A DNA stretch of 64,000 nucleotides from Arsenophonus sp052401645 (lineage in GTDB: Bacteria > Pseudomonadota > Gammaproteobacteria > Enterobacterales > Enterobacteriaceae): NCBI GenBank assembly GCA_052401645.1, contig CP198939.1, positions 1,054,001 through 1,118,000 of the forward strand, read 5' to 3'. Below, one piece after another: positions 48,868 through 57,839 of this stretch (positions are counted from its first letter, which is position 1; each line of letters starts with the position of its first letter). The notes beneath the pieces are model-generated. The model saw only the letters and a list, made by a program, of their open reading frames with translations. It did not search any database and was not told the DNA's origin. Position numbers and translations under genes: made by a program.

Positions 48868-50040
48868 ATGTTTAAATCTAAAACAATTGATAAGTATTTC
48901 TCTTCTCTTTACTATTTAAATAAATCAACAAAAATCAATCTATTGGATATGTATCCTGAACAAATGCGTCAGTTTTTTAATGATATAGGAGAAAAACCAT
49001 TTCGGGCTAATCAAGTAATGAAATGGATTTATCACCACTGTTGTGATAATTTCGATTTAATGACAGATATAAATAAAATGCTTAGATCTAAATTAAAAAA
49101 AATAGCGGAAATTCGAGCACCTGAGATTACGCAAGAACAACGTTCTGTCGATGGCACTATAAAATGGAGAATAAGAGTAGGTGATCAACAAATCGAAACT
49201 GTCTATATTCCTGAAAATAATCGAGCGACACTTTGTCTATCTTCTCAAGTTGGCTGCGCACTTAAATGTAAGTTTTGCTCAACAGCTCAGCAAGGTTTTA
49301 ATCGTAATTTATATGTCTCAGAAATAATAGGTCAAGTATGGTTAGCTACTAAGGTTATTGGATTTTTAAGATCGAGTGGCCGTCGGCCAATTACTAATAT
49401 TGTAATGATGGGGATGGGGGAGCCATTATTGAATTTAAACAATGTTATTGCAGCAATGAAAATTATGATGGATGATTTTGGTTTTGGATTATCAAAACGT
49501 CGAGTGACTTTATCAACTTCTGGTATTGTTCCTGCGCTTAATAAATTAGGCGATATGATCGATGTTGCTTTAGCTATTTCCTTACATGCACCTACTAATG
49601 AAATTCGTGATGAAATTATACCTATTAATAAAAAATATAACATTGAAACATTTTTATCGAGTGTTAGACAATATTTAACTAAATCCAATGCTAATAAGGG
49701 ACGAGTTACTGTCGAGTATGTTATGTTAAATGGTGTTAATGATCGTGTTGAACATGCACATCAATTGGCTGAATGTCTAAAAAATACTCCTAGTAAAATA
49801 AATTTAATTCCTTGGAATAAAATACCTGGTATGCCATACAAATGTTGTTCTAATAGCACTATTGATCGTTTTGCAAAAATATTAATGAAATATGGTTTTA
49901 CTACTATTATACGTAAAACTCGTGGAGATGATATTGATGCGGCTTGTGGGCAATTAGTAGGTGATATTATTGATCGAACAAAACTAACAATTAAAAAACG
50001 CCTTATAGCTACTGAACCAATTACAATAAAATCAGTCTAA
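48868..50040 (+). CDS. rlmN: Dual-specificity 23S rRNA (A2503) / tRNA (A37) C2-methyltransferase
   Basis: RlmN is a radical-SAM enzyme that methylates C2 of A2503 in 23S rRNA and of A37 in some tRNAs. The 4Fe-4S motif CxxxCxxC is Cys130, Cys134, Cys137 in CALKCKFC, and the late catalytic Cys lies in DDIDAACGQL near residue 361. Cys123 is in TLCLSSQVG. The MMGMGEPLLN and STSGIVPAL motifs are intact. It has 390 residues (E. coli 384); the extra length and only divergence lie in the first 20 residues. The ATG at 48868 has AAGGAA about 9 nt upstream. It precedes rodZ with a 616-bp gap. Confidence 0.96.
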   Translation: MFKSKTIDKYFSSLYYLNKSTKINLLDMYPEQMRQFFNDIGEKPFRANQVMKWIYHHCCDNFDLMTDINKMLRSKLKKIAEIRAPEITQEQRSVDGTIKWRIRVGDQQIETVYIPENNRATLCLSSQVGCALKCKFCSTAQQGFNRNLYVSEIIGQVWLATKVIGFLRSSGRRPITNIVMMGMGEPLLNLNNVIAAMKIMMDDFGFGLSKRRVTLSTSGIVPALNKLGDMIDVALAISLHAPTNEIRDEIIPINKKYNIETFLSSVRQYLTKSNANKGRVTVEYVMLNGVNDRVEHAHQLAECLKNTPSKINLIPWNKIPGMPYKCCSNSTIDRFAKILMKYGFTTIIRKTRGDDIDAACGQLVGDIIDRTKLTIKKRLIATEPITIKSV

Positions 50041-50656
50041 ATATTAATTGACAAATGAAAATAATTATATATCAAATACCTTTATTAATATATATAAATA
50101 TATAATAACATAATAATAACAATATATATTTATTAATATTTAATTGTAATTGGTTTATATAAATAGAAGATATATTTAGTCTTAATAAGATGTTAATATT
50201 ATGTTTATGATATTGATATTATGATCAGAAGCTATTTATTTATTATAATAGAATTAGTTAATTCTATCTTCTTATATTTTAATAATATGAAATAAAGTTA
50301 AAATATAATTTTTATATAACAATAGAGATTATTATATAGCAATATAATATATGATTAGTTAATTGAGGTATAAGGAATATTATGACAGTAATTTATTTAT
50401 TAATAATGATAAAAAATAAAGAATGATACAATTATTATTAATTAAACTTTTATATCATGAAACTCTATCTTTTAAAGAGATTGTTAATCTTATAAATAAA
50501 TAATAATATATTTGTATTTAATTTATTAAAATATTTAAAAACAAGGTAAAAAAAAGTATTACAGTTATAAAGATTTTTTATTAATTTATTTATAGAAGGA
50601 ATTTTCTTAAAAACTTTTTTAATATTAAAACTAAAGAAAGACTAGTATTTTCAGGA
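50041..50656. other. Spacer between rlmN and rodZ
   Basis: About 615 bp. In many gammaproteobacteria a pilW-like gene sits here, in E. coli nothing does. Two tiny open frames overlap by ATGA: 50382-50426 (14 codons, after AAGGA) and 50423-50503 (26 codons, MIQLLLIKLLYHETLSFKEI...). Neither resembles a known protein; they may be remnants or chance. No other structure stands out. Confidence 0.55.
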
Positions 50657-51667
50657 ATGAATAGTAACTCTAAAACAGAAAAAACAGAAATCACCATTGG
50701 TAAGCGTTTATTGCAAGCACGAGTAACCCTTAATCTTTCTAGAGAAATTGTCGCTGAACAACTTTGCTTAAAGATATATACAATACGTGTAATAGAAGAA
50801 GATAATAATTCTCATAATATTGAACCTACTTTTTTACGTGGTTACATACGTTCTTATGCAAAATTAGTAAAAATTCCAGAAAAAGAAATTCTTGAATTAT
50901 TAGAGAAATATACACCAGCAAAAACAGTAGTAATTTCTCCCATGCAGAGTTATTCCATGGGGAAAACTCATAAAAAATTAGAAGGTTGGTTAGTTGTCTT
51001 TACATGGATTATGATAATTATTTGTATTTCCATGATAGGTATTTGGTGGCGTCAAGGTTATAAAGTACAAAAGCAAGAAATTATCAATATGTCCGAACAA
51101 AATAATTTAAATATTGATCAACTTCCAAAAGAACTTGTTCCTACTTTCAACAAAGGTGTTAGAACTGAAGAAAATAATATAAATAAATCAATATCTACCT
51201 CAGTAGTAACAAATGATATCATATCACAAATACCTAAAAAATATTCATTAATTTCTGAATCTAAAAAAAATAATCACAAAGATCTTAATATTGAATTAGA
51301 AAATTTAAAAAAAGGAAAAACATTATCACTATCAGAAAACGGTATTAATAATTTTAATAATACTAAACAAATTAACACAGAAAAAATTTCTGTTGATAGT
51401 AATACTTCTATCATGAAATCTTCTAATAAAGTTATTATAAGCTTTAATGGAAAGTGTTGGTTAGAAGTTCGTAACATTAAAAATAAAATTTTATTTAGCG
51501 GCATTAAAAATATTGGTCAGAAACTTGAATTAAATAATGAATTTTATTACCAATTTAATATTGGTGTACCATCTAACGTTAATATGTTATTTAATGGTAA
51601 ATATGTTGATTTAAATCGCTTCATTAAAGCTAGTCGTACAGCTAATTTTAAATTACCAGAATTGTAA
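50657..51667 (+). CDS. rodZ: Cytoskeletal membrane protein, MreB anchor
   Basis: RodZ is a bitopic inner-membrane protein that links MreB filaments to the wall-elongation machinery and sets rod shape. The 336 residues (E. coli 337) have an N-terminal helix-turn-helix domain that binds MreB (about 11-85, ITIGKRLLQAR to EILELLEKY), one membrane segment at about 111-131 (LVVFTWIMIIICISMIGIWW), a long Asn/Ser/Lys-rich periplasmic linker with little similarity to relatives, and a C-terminal beta domain from about residue 255 (FNGKCWLEVRNIKNKILFSG). The ATG matches the family start, but GGA abuts it and the Shine-Dalgarno site is weak. Its retention with ybjG suggests the cell still builds a rod-shaped wall. 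Confidence 0.92.
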   Translation: MNSNSKTEKTEITIGKRLLQARVTLNLSREIVAEQLCLKIYTIRVIEEDNNSHNIEPTFLRGYIRSYAKLVKIPEKEILELLEKYTPAKTVVISPMQSYSMGKTHKKLEGWLVVFTWIMIIICISMIGIWWRQGYKVQKQEIINMSEQNNLNIDQLPKELVPTFNKGVRTEENNINKSISTSVVTNDIISQIPKKYSLISESKKNNHKDLNIELENLKKGKTLSLSENGINNFNNTKQINTEKISVDSNTSIMKSSNKVIISFNGKCWLEVRNIKNKILFSGIKNIGQKLELNNEFYYQFNIGVPSNVNMLFNGKYVDLNRFIKASRTANFKLPEL

Positions 51668-51811
51668 ATAAATATTTACAAAACTAATTATCATCTTATA
51701 AATAATGATAAATTACAAATAAATAGTAAGATATCGTTTATGTCGATCACTTTTTTCAATTATAAAATTAAGTAAAATTCTTATAAATAAGTTCTAAATG
51801 AGAGTCTAAAT

Positions 51812-52933
51812 ATGCATAATAAGTCACCGATAAAGAGACATAAATCAACATGTATTTATGTTGGTAACATTCCTATTGGTGATGGTGCACCAATCACAGT
51901 ACAATCTATGACGAACACGAATACAACAAATGTTTCAGCTACAATTAAACAGATTAAATCTCTAGAACGAGTTGGAGTTGATATTGTACGTGTTTCTGTG
52001 CCAACAATGGATGCAGCTGAAGCATTTAAGCTTATTAAGAAACAAGTTAGCGTTCCTATTATTGCAGATATCCATTTTGATTATCGCATAGCATTAAGGG
52101 TTGCTGAATATGGTGCAGATTGTTTACGAATTAATCCAGGAAATATTGGTAATAAAGATCGTATTCGTCAGGTTGTTGATTGTGCGCGCGATAAAAATAT
52201 TCCAATTCGGATTGGTGTTAATAGTGGTTCATTGGAAAAAAATATTCAAGAAAAATATGGTAAACTAACATCGGAAGCTTTGGTTGAATCAGCTATGCAA
52301 CAGGTTAATATATTAGATAAATTAAATTTCGATCAATTTAAAATTAGTGTCAAAGCTTCAGATGTTTTTTTGGCTATAAACGCTTATCGTTTACTATCTG
52401 AGAAAATTGATAAACCTTTACATTTAGGTATTACAGAATCTGGTGGAGCCCGTGCTGGTTCGGTTAAATCTGCTATTGGATTAGGGATATTATTATCTGA
52501 AGGTATTGGTGATACATTACGTATTTCATTAGCTGCTGATCCTATTGAAGAAGTTAAAGTTGGTTTTGATATTTTAAAATCACTACATATTAGATCACGA
52601 GGTATTAATTTTATTGCTTGTCCAACTTGTTCACGTCAACAATTTGATGTCATTAGTACTGTTGATATATTAGAAAAACGATTAGAAGATATTGTTACTC
52701 CAATGGATGTTTCAATTATTGGTTGTGTTGTTAATGGTCCAGGTGAAGCAAAAATTTCTACTATTGGAGTAACAGGTGCTAAAATGAAGAGCGGATTTTA
52801 CGAAGATGGTATTCGTCAACAAGAACGCTTAGATAATTCTAATATAATAGATCAGTTAGAAGCTAAAATTCGAGCAAAAGCCATCATGTTAGATAGAAAA
52901 CAAAAAATTGATATCTGTCAATTCGATAAATAA
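51812..52933 (+). CDS. ispG: (E)-4-hydroxy-3-methylbut-2-enyl-diphosphate synthase
   Basis: IspG (GcpE) converts 2-C-methyl-D-erythritol 2,4-cyclodiphosphate to HMBPP in the MEP isoprenoid pathway, using a 4Fe-4S cluster. The cluster ligands are all there: Cys270 and Cys273 in ACPTCSR, Cys305 in GCVVNGPGE, and Glu312. These numbers equal those of E. coli, and the protein is 373 residues against 372. The TIM-barrel motifs DIVRVSVPTMDAA, ADIHFDYR and LRINPGNIG are intact. It starts MHNKSPIKRHKST, as in relatives. The gene follows rodZ by 144 bp. It depends on Fe-S assembly, whose isc genes are missing from their usual place beyond pepB. Confidence 0.97.
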   Translation: MHNKSPIKRHKSTCIYVGNIPIGDGAPITVQSMTNTNTTNVSATIKQIKSLERVGVDIVRVSVPTMDAAEAFKLIKKQVSVPIIADIHFDYRIALRVAEYGADCLRINPGNIGNKDRIRQVVDCARDKNIPIRIGVNSGSLEKNIQEKYGKLTSEALVESAMQQVNILDKLNFDQFKISVKASDVFLAINAYRLLSEKIDKPLHLGITESGGARAGSVKSAIGLGILLSEGIGDTLRISLAADPIEEVKVGFDILKSLHIRSRGINFIACPTCSRQQFDVISTVDILEKRLEDIVTPMDVSIIGCVVNGPGEAKISTIGVTGAKMKSGFYEDGIRQQERLDNSNIIDQLEAKIRAKAIMLDRKQKIDICQFDK

Positions 52934-52991
52934 TTTTATAAAATAATCTCTCAGTATAGTAGTGAAATAAGTTAATTTTATGTATTGCTAA

Positions 52992-53017
52992 GTGGTTTCC
53001 CATCTATTCTAAACCAC
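52992..53017. other. Small hairpin between ispG and hisS
   Basis: GTGGTTT and AAACCAC flank a 12-nt loop. It is only 7 bp, but has six G/C bases in a region where these are rare, 60 nt after ispG and 60 nt before hisS. Could be a leader or terminator element. Confidence 0.35.
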
Positions 53018-53079
53018 ATTATATTAATTATTGATTTTATATTTTATATCATGATAATTTTTTAAAAAAGAGAAATAAC

Positions 53080-54357
53080 ATGGTCAAAAACATCCAATCC
53101 GTTCGTGGTATGAATGACTATTTTCTTGTGGATATTCAATTTTGGCAAAAAATTGAAAATAAGTTAAAAGAAATTATTATTAGTTATGGTTTCACTGAGA
53201 TACGAACACCTATAATTGAGAAAAGCGATCTATTTTATAGAGCAATAGGAAAAATTAATGATGTAGTTGAAAAAGAAATGTATACTTTTGATGACCGTAA
53301 CGGTGATAGTTTAACACTACGGCCAGAGAATACAGCTGGTTGTGTTCGAGCTGGTATAGAACATGGTTTATTATATAATCAGCAACAGAGATTTTGGTAT
53401 TTAGGTCCTATGTTTCGTTATGAACGTCCTCAAAAAGGACGTTATCGACAATTCAATCAATTAGGTGTTGAAGTTTTCGGTTTATATGGACCAGATATTG
53501 ATGCTGAACTTATCATTATGATAAAACGTTGTTTATGTGAATTAGGGATTATTAAATATGTTTCATTAGAATTAAACTCTATTGGATCATTATCATCACG
53601 AATAAAATTTAAACATGACTTAGTGATTTTTTTGCAGCAACATGAAGATAAACTAGATGATGATTGTCAATATCGGTTATTAACTAACCCATTGCGAATT
53701 CTTGATTCAAAAAATCCTGATATACAAAAATTGCTTAATAATGCTCCAGAACTTTGGGATTATATTGATAATAATTCTAAAAAACATTTTACTGAACTTT
53801 GTAAATTACTTAATGCAGCAGGTGTTCAATACAAAATTAATCAACGTTTAGTCCGTGGTTTAGATTATTATAATCGTACAGTGTTTGAGTGGGTTACTAA
53901 TAGATTAGGTGCACAAAATACAGTATGTGCTGGTGGACGTTATGATGGATTAGTGGAGCAACTTGGAGGACGAGATACTTCAGCAGTTGGATTTGCTATT
54001 GGAATTGAGCGAATTTTATTATTAATTAGAGAAACTAATCCAAATTTTGTTGCTGAGTTTACTTTAGTTGATGTTTATTTAATTAATTATAACTTAATAA
54101 GTCAAGAAAAAACATTATTGCTATCAGAAAAAATTCGTGATCAGTTCCCAGCATTAAAGTTAATGATCCACTATGGAGGTGGAAATTTTAAAAAACAATT
54201 AGCTCGAGCTAATAAATATCAGGCTAAAATTGTTTTAATTTTAGGTAATGATAAATGTCAATCTAATGAAGTTATTATAAAAGATTTGCGTACTGGTGAT
54301 GAAGAAAAAATTTCTTACCAGAATATTGCTTTATATTTGACTAAACTTTTGTATTAA
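53080..54357 (+). CDS. hisS: Histidyl-tRNA synthetase
   Basis: HisS charges tRNA-His with histidine. It has 425 residues (E. coli 424). Class II synthetase motifs are intact: motif 1 around YGFTEIRTPIIE, motif 2 MFRYERPQKGRYRQFNQ, the histidine-binding RGLDYYNRTVFEW and GGRYDGLV, and motif 3 AVGFAIGIERI. The C-terminal anticodon-binding domain follows from about residue 330. The start MVKNIQSVRGMNDY matches the family; GAGA lies about 8 nt upstream. yfgM follows after 14 bp, so hisS-yfgM-bamB are probably one transcript. Confidence 0.97.
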   Translation: MVKNIQSVRGMNDYFLVDIQFWQKIENKLKEIIISYGFTEIRTPIIEKSDLFYRAIGKINDVVEKEMYTFDDRNGDSLTLRPENTAGCVRAGIEHGLLYNQQQRFWYLGPMFRYERPQKGRYRQFNQLGVEVFGLYGPDIDAELIIMIKRCLCELGIIKYVSLELNSIGSLSSRIKFKHDLVIFLQQHEDKLDDDCQYRLLTNPLRILDSKNPDIQKLLNNAPELWDYIDNNSKKHFTELCKLLNAAGVQYKINQRLVRGLDYYNRTVFEWVTNRLGAQNTVCAGGRYDGLVEQLGGRDTSAVGFAIGIERILLLIRETNPNFVAEFTLVDVYLINYNLISQEKTLLLSEKIRDQFPALKLMIHYGGGNFKKQLARANKYQAKIVLILGNDKCQSNEVIIKDLRTGDEEKISYQNIALYLTKLLY

Positions 54358-54371
54358 GAGAGATTTTATTT

Positions 54372-54992
54372 ATGAACATTAATACCAGTGAAAATGAGAA
54401 AATAAATACTATAAGACGTTTCATTATTAATAATATTAAAGTACTAGTAGTTTTGTTAATTACTGGTATTGGCTTAATTATTAGTTGGTATTATTGGCGA
54501 TCATATCAAGAAAATAGTTTACAAGAAAGTGTTCAAACTTTTGAAGAAATTTCTTCTCAATTACAAATTGGTTCAAAACAAAGTATACATATTGGTGAAC
54601 AATTCGCTAATGAAACAAATAATATATATGCTGCATTAACAAACATTCAATTGGCTAAACTTGCAGTGGAAAAAAATAATATTATTGATGCAGAAAAAGC
54701 ATTATTAAGGGCATTAGAAAAAGCTAAATTAGATAATTTTAAAAATTTAATCAATATAAGATTAGCACGAGTACAATTAGCTTTAAATAAAATAGATAAG
54801 GCTTTTATTTCTTTGATTCAAGTACATGATAAAGAGTTGAGCGCAATTATTGAAAACATTCGTGGTGACGCCTTTTTAAAAAAAGGTGATATTCCTAGCG
54901 CTCGTTCAGCTTATTCTAAGGGAATAGAATCAAATGGAAGTGAAATGATAAAAACAATATTAAAGATAAAGATTAATAAATTATCTAACTAA
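54372..54992 (+). CDS. yfgM: Periplasmic chaperone ancillary protein YfgM
   Basis: YfgM is a bitopic inner-membrane protein with a periplasmic TPR-like domain; in E. coli it associates with the Sec translocon and PpiD and helps periplasmic chaperones. It has 206 residues, the E. coli length. A short cytosolic part is followed by one membrane segment at about 23-42 (KVLVVLLITGIGLIISWYYW) and helical repeats with the conserved NLINIRLARVQLAL and RGDAFLKKGDIPSARSAY segments. It starts 14 bp after hisS and ends 14 bp before bamB. AGAGAG precedes the ATG. Confidence 0.93.
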   Translation: MNINTSENEKINTIRRFIINNIKVLVVLLITGIGLIISWYYWRSYQENSLQESVQTFEEISSQLQIGSKQSIHIGEQFANETNNIYAALTNIQLAKLAVEKNNIIDAEKALLRALEKAKLDNFKNLINIRLARVQLALNKIDKAFISLIQVHDKELSAIIENIRGDAFLKKGDIPSARSAYSKGIESNGSEMIKTILKIKINKLSN

Positions 54993-55006
54993 GAGGAATA
55001 TTAACA

Positions 55007-56185
55007 TTGAAATTAAATAGAACATTCTCAATTACTTTATTTGTTATTATATTATTAATTGGATGTTCAGTTGAAAAAGATTACATAAAAGTATATCCAC
55101 TACCTATATTTAAAAATAAATTCAATCCTTCTATCATCTGGTATCACAAGATAGGTGATGGCATTGGAGAAAATTATTCCCAACTTTCACCTGTTTATAA
55201 TGATTCTATTGTTTATGCAGCAGATCGTAAAGGAACAATTAAATCAATAGATATTGGTTCAGGTAAGATACTATGGTCAATTAATTTATCAAAAAAAAAA
55301 TATTTTTTTACTACAAATCGTCAATCATTACTTTCTAGCGGATTAACAGTTTCAGGAAATAAGATTTATATAGGAACAGAAACCGGCAAAATTATTGCAT
55401 TAAATAAAATTGATGGTGAACTAGTATGGGAAAGTGATATTTCAGGAGAAGTACTTTCAAAACCTATTATTGATAATGATATTTTATTGATTCATACAGG
55501 TAACGGTTTATTACATGCATTAAATTCGCATACTGGACAAAATAAGTGGAGTATTGATTTAGGTACTTCTGGATTATCAATAAGAGGAAAATCAACACCA
55601 ACTATTGTCTATGGTATAGCTATTGTTGGTAGCAATACTGGGCGCATTAGTGCAATAAATATAGCTGAAGGCCAAATTCTTTGGCAACAATATATTTCTG
55701 AGATTCATGGTAAAGCCGAAATAGGTCACTTACATGATGTAAATATCACACCGGTTATCGATATTGATTCGAGTACTATTTTTGCTATTGGATACAATGG
55801 AGATTTAGTTTCTATGGATATGTATTCTGGTCAAATTATCTGGAAGCTTTATATTGGATCAGTTAATGATATGATTATTGTTAATAATATTATTTATTTA
55901 GTTGATCAAAATGATCGTGTATTAGGAATTTATAAAAGTAATGGGGTTATTTTATGGACTCAAAATGCTCTATTGCATCGTAATTTAACTGCACCGATTA
56001 TTTATGATAATTATTTAGTAGTTGGTGATGGAGAAGGTTATCTTCACTGGTTAGATATCAATAGCGGAGAATTTATAGTGCGAAATAAAGTTAATAGCTC
56101 AGGATTACAAAGTCGACCAATTATTGCCGATGATAAATTGCTTATTCAGGCTAAAGATGGAACTATATATCTAATTAAACATTAA
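55007..56185 (+). CDS. bamB: Outer membrane protein assembly lipoprotein BamB
   Basis: BamB is the lipoprotein subunit of the BAM complex that helps insert beta-barrel proteins into the outer membrane. The 392 residues equal E. coli. A signal peptide ends in the lipobox LIGC with the lipidated Cys20. An eight-bladed beta-propeller of PQQ-like repeats follows (SGKILWS, DGELVWES, TGQNKWS, EGQILWQQ, SGQIIWK, NGVILWTQ, YLHWLD). The start is TTG at 55007: no ATG fits, and AGAGGA lies 7 nt upstream. A run of ten A at 55291-55300 lies inside the frame (SKKKYF) and could cause polymerase slippage. It closes the hisS-yfgM-bamB unit. Confidence 0.95.
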   Translation: MKLNRTFSITLFVIILLIGCSVEKDYIKVYPLPIFKNKFNPSIIWYHKIGDGIGENYSQLSPVYNDSIVYAADRKGTIKSIDIGSGKILWSINLSKKKYFFTTNRQSLLSSGLTVSGNKIYIGTETGKIIALNKIDGELVWESDISGEVLSKPIIDNDILLIHTGNGLLHALNSHTGQNKWSIDLGTSGLSIRGKSTPTIVYGIAIVGSNTGRISAINIAEGQILWQQYISEIHGKAEIGHLHDVNITPVIDIDSSTIFAIGYNGDLVSMDMYSGQIIWKLYIGSVNDMIIVNNIIYLVDQNDRVLGIYKSNGVILWTQNALLHRNLTAPIIYDNYLVVGDGEGYLHWLDINSGEFIVRNKVNSSGLQSRPIIADDKLLIQAKDGTIYLIKH

Positions 56186-56316
56186 TATTTCATAGTATCT
56201 TATTATTTTCTTATTAAAATCAGGTAATTATAAATTTTTAAGAGCCGATTTATTTTTTTTCTATTCTTGAAATCAATATAAAAATATTTATTTTTATTTT
56301 TTATAAGGCATATTAA

Positions 56317-57795
56317 ATGATACCTGTTATTGCGTTAATAGGACATACAAATGTAGGAAAATCTACATTATTTAATCGATTAACTAGGAGTAAAGATGCT
56401 TTAGTTTCTAGTTTTTCTGGTTTAACTCGTGATAGAAAATACGGAAAAGCAGAGTTTCTAGGGCAAGAATTTATTATTATTGATACAGGTGGTATTGATG
56501 ATGATTCAAAAGAAGAAATAAAAATAAAGATAGTTTCTCAATCTTTATTAGCGATTAAGGAAGCTAGTATTATTTTTTTTATGGTTGATGCTAAATTTGG
56601 ATTATTGCCTATAGATTATAATATTGCTAAATATTTACGTAATCGTATCGAATATACTTACCTAGTAGTGAATAAAATCGATGGTACTGATGTTGATATA
56701 GTATTAGGAGATTTTTATAAACTTGGTATTAAGGATATTTATCCTATTACAGCATCTCACGGACATGGTGTTAGTAAATTAATTGAAAAAGTTATCTCTA
56801 ATAATATTTATCAAAAAACAACTAATAATATAGAATTATCAGGAGATAAAATTAATAAGATTTATCGATTTACTAAAAAAATAGTATTCGAAAAAAGTAA
56901 AAAAGAAACGCTTAATTCAAGTGAATTACCGATTAAATTAGCTATTGTAGGTCGCCCTAATGTTGGTAAATCAACATTAATCAATTATATTTTAAGAGAG
57001 GAACGACTCGTAGTTTATAGTATGCCAGGTACTACTCGTGATAGTATTTATATTCCAATGGAACGAGATGGATTTAAATATATATTGATTGATACAGCTG
57101 GTGTTCGTAAAAAAGGAAGAATAACTGAAAGTATCGAAAAATTTTCGGTTATCAAAACATTACAATCAATTGAAGATGCTAATATTGTTTTACTTGTTGT
57201 TGATGCAAACCAAGGAATTTCTGATCAAGATTTATCATTATTAAACTTTACTTTAAATACTGGACGCTCCTTAGTTATTGCAATCAATAAGTGGGATAGT
57301 ATTTCAAAAGAAAATCGAAAGTCAGTAAAAGATATGTTAGATTTACGATTATCTTTTATTGATTTTATCAAAATTCATTTTATTTCATCGCTATATGGCA
57401 CTGGTATTAATAATTTATTTAAATCTATTTATATATCTTATCAATCAGCGACACAATTAATTGGCACTGCATTATTAACACGTATTATGAAAAGAGCAGA
57501 AGAAAAACATTCACCTCCTTTAATACAAAGTCGTAGAGTAAGAATGAAATATGCTCATATAGGTGGTTATAATCCTCCTATAATTATTATCCATGGTAAT
57601 CAAGTTTTTGAATTACCAGATTCTTATAAACGTTATTTAATTAATTATTTTCGACGTGAATTGCAAGTTATTGGAACACCGATTCATATTCGATTTAAAG
57701 AAGGAGATAATCCATATATCGATAAAAAAAACAAATTAACAATAAAAAAATTATCTAAACGTAAACGTTTGATATCGAGTTTCAAAAAACATTAA
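56317..57795 (+). CDS. der: GTPase Der (EngA), ribosome assembly
   Basis: Der is an essential GTPase with two G domains needed to mature the 50S subunit. The 492 residues (E. coli 490) hold G domain 1 with P-loop GHTNVGKST at 9-17, DTGG and NKID, an acidic linker, G domain 2 with GRPNVGKST at about 212-220, DTAG and NKWD, and a C-terminal KH-like domain ending with FKEGDNPYIDKKNKL. The first P-loop is normally GRPNVGKST; the His and Thr replace variable positions, so GTP binding should hold. The start MIPVIALIGH matches; AAGG lies about 7 nt upstream. It ends the syntenic block; hemF reads toward it from 44 bp away. Confidence 0.97.
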   Translation: MIPVIALIGHTNVGKSTLFNRLTRSKDALVSSFSGLTRDRKYGKAEFLGQEFIIIDTGGIDDDSKEEIKIKIVSQSLLAIKEASIIFFMVDAKFGLLPIDYNIAKYLRNRIEYTYLVVNKIDGTDVDIVLGDFYKLGIKDIYPITASHGHGVSKLIEKVISNNIYQKTTNNIELSGDKINKIYRFTKKIVFEKSKKETLNSSELPIKLAIVGRPNVGKSTLINYILREERLVVYSMPGTTRDSIYIPMERDGFKYILIDTAGVRKKGRITESIEKFSVIKTLQSIEDANIVLLVVDANQGISDQDLSLLNFTLNTGRSLVIAINKWDSISKENRKSVKDMLDLRLSFIDFIKIHFISSLYGTGINNLFKSIYISYQSATQLIGTALLTRIMKRAEEKHSPPLIQSRRVRMKYAHIGGYNPPIIIIHGNQVFELPDSYKRYLINYFRRELQVIGTPIHIRFKEGDNPYIDKKNKLTIKKLSKRKRLISSFKKH

Positions 57796-57839
57796 TAAAA
57801 TAAACTCTTTTCCTCAAAATAATTGTATAGTATATATCT

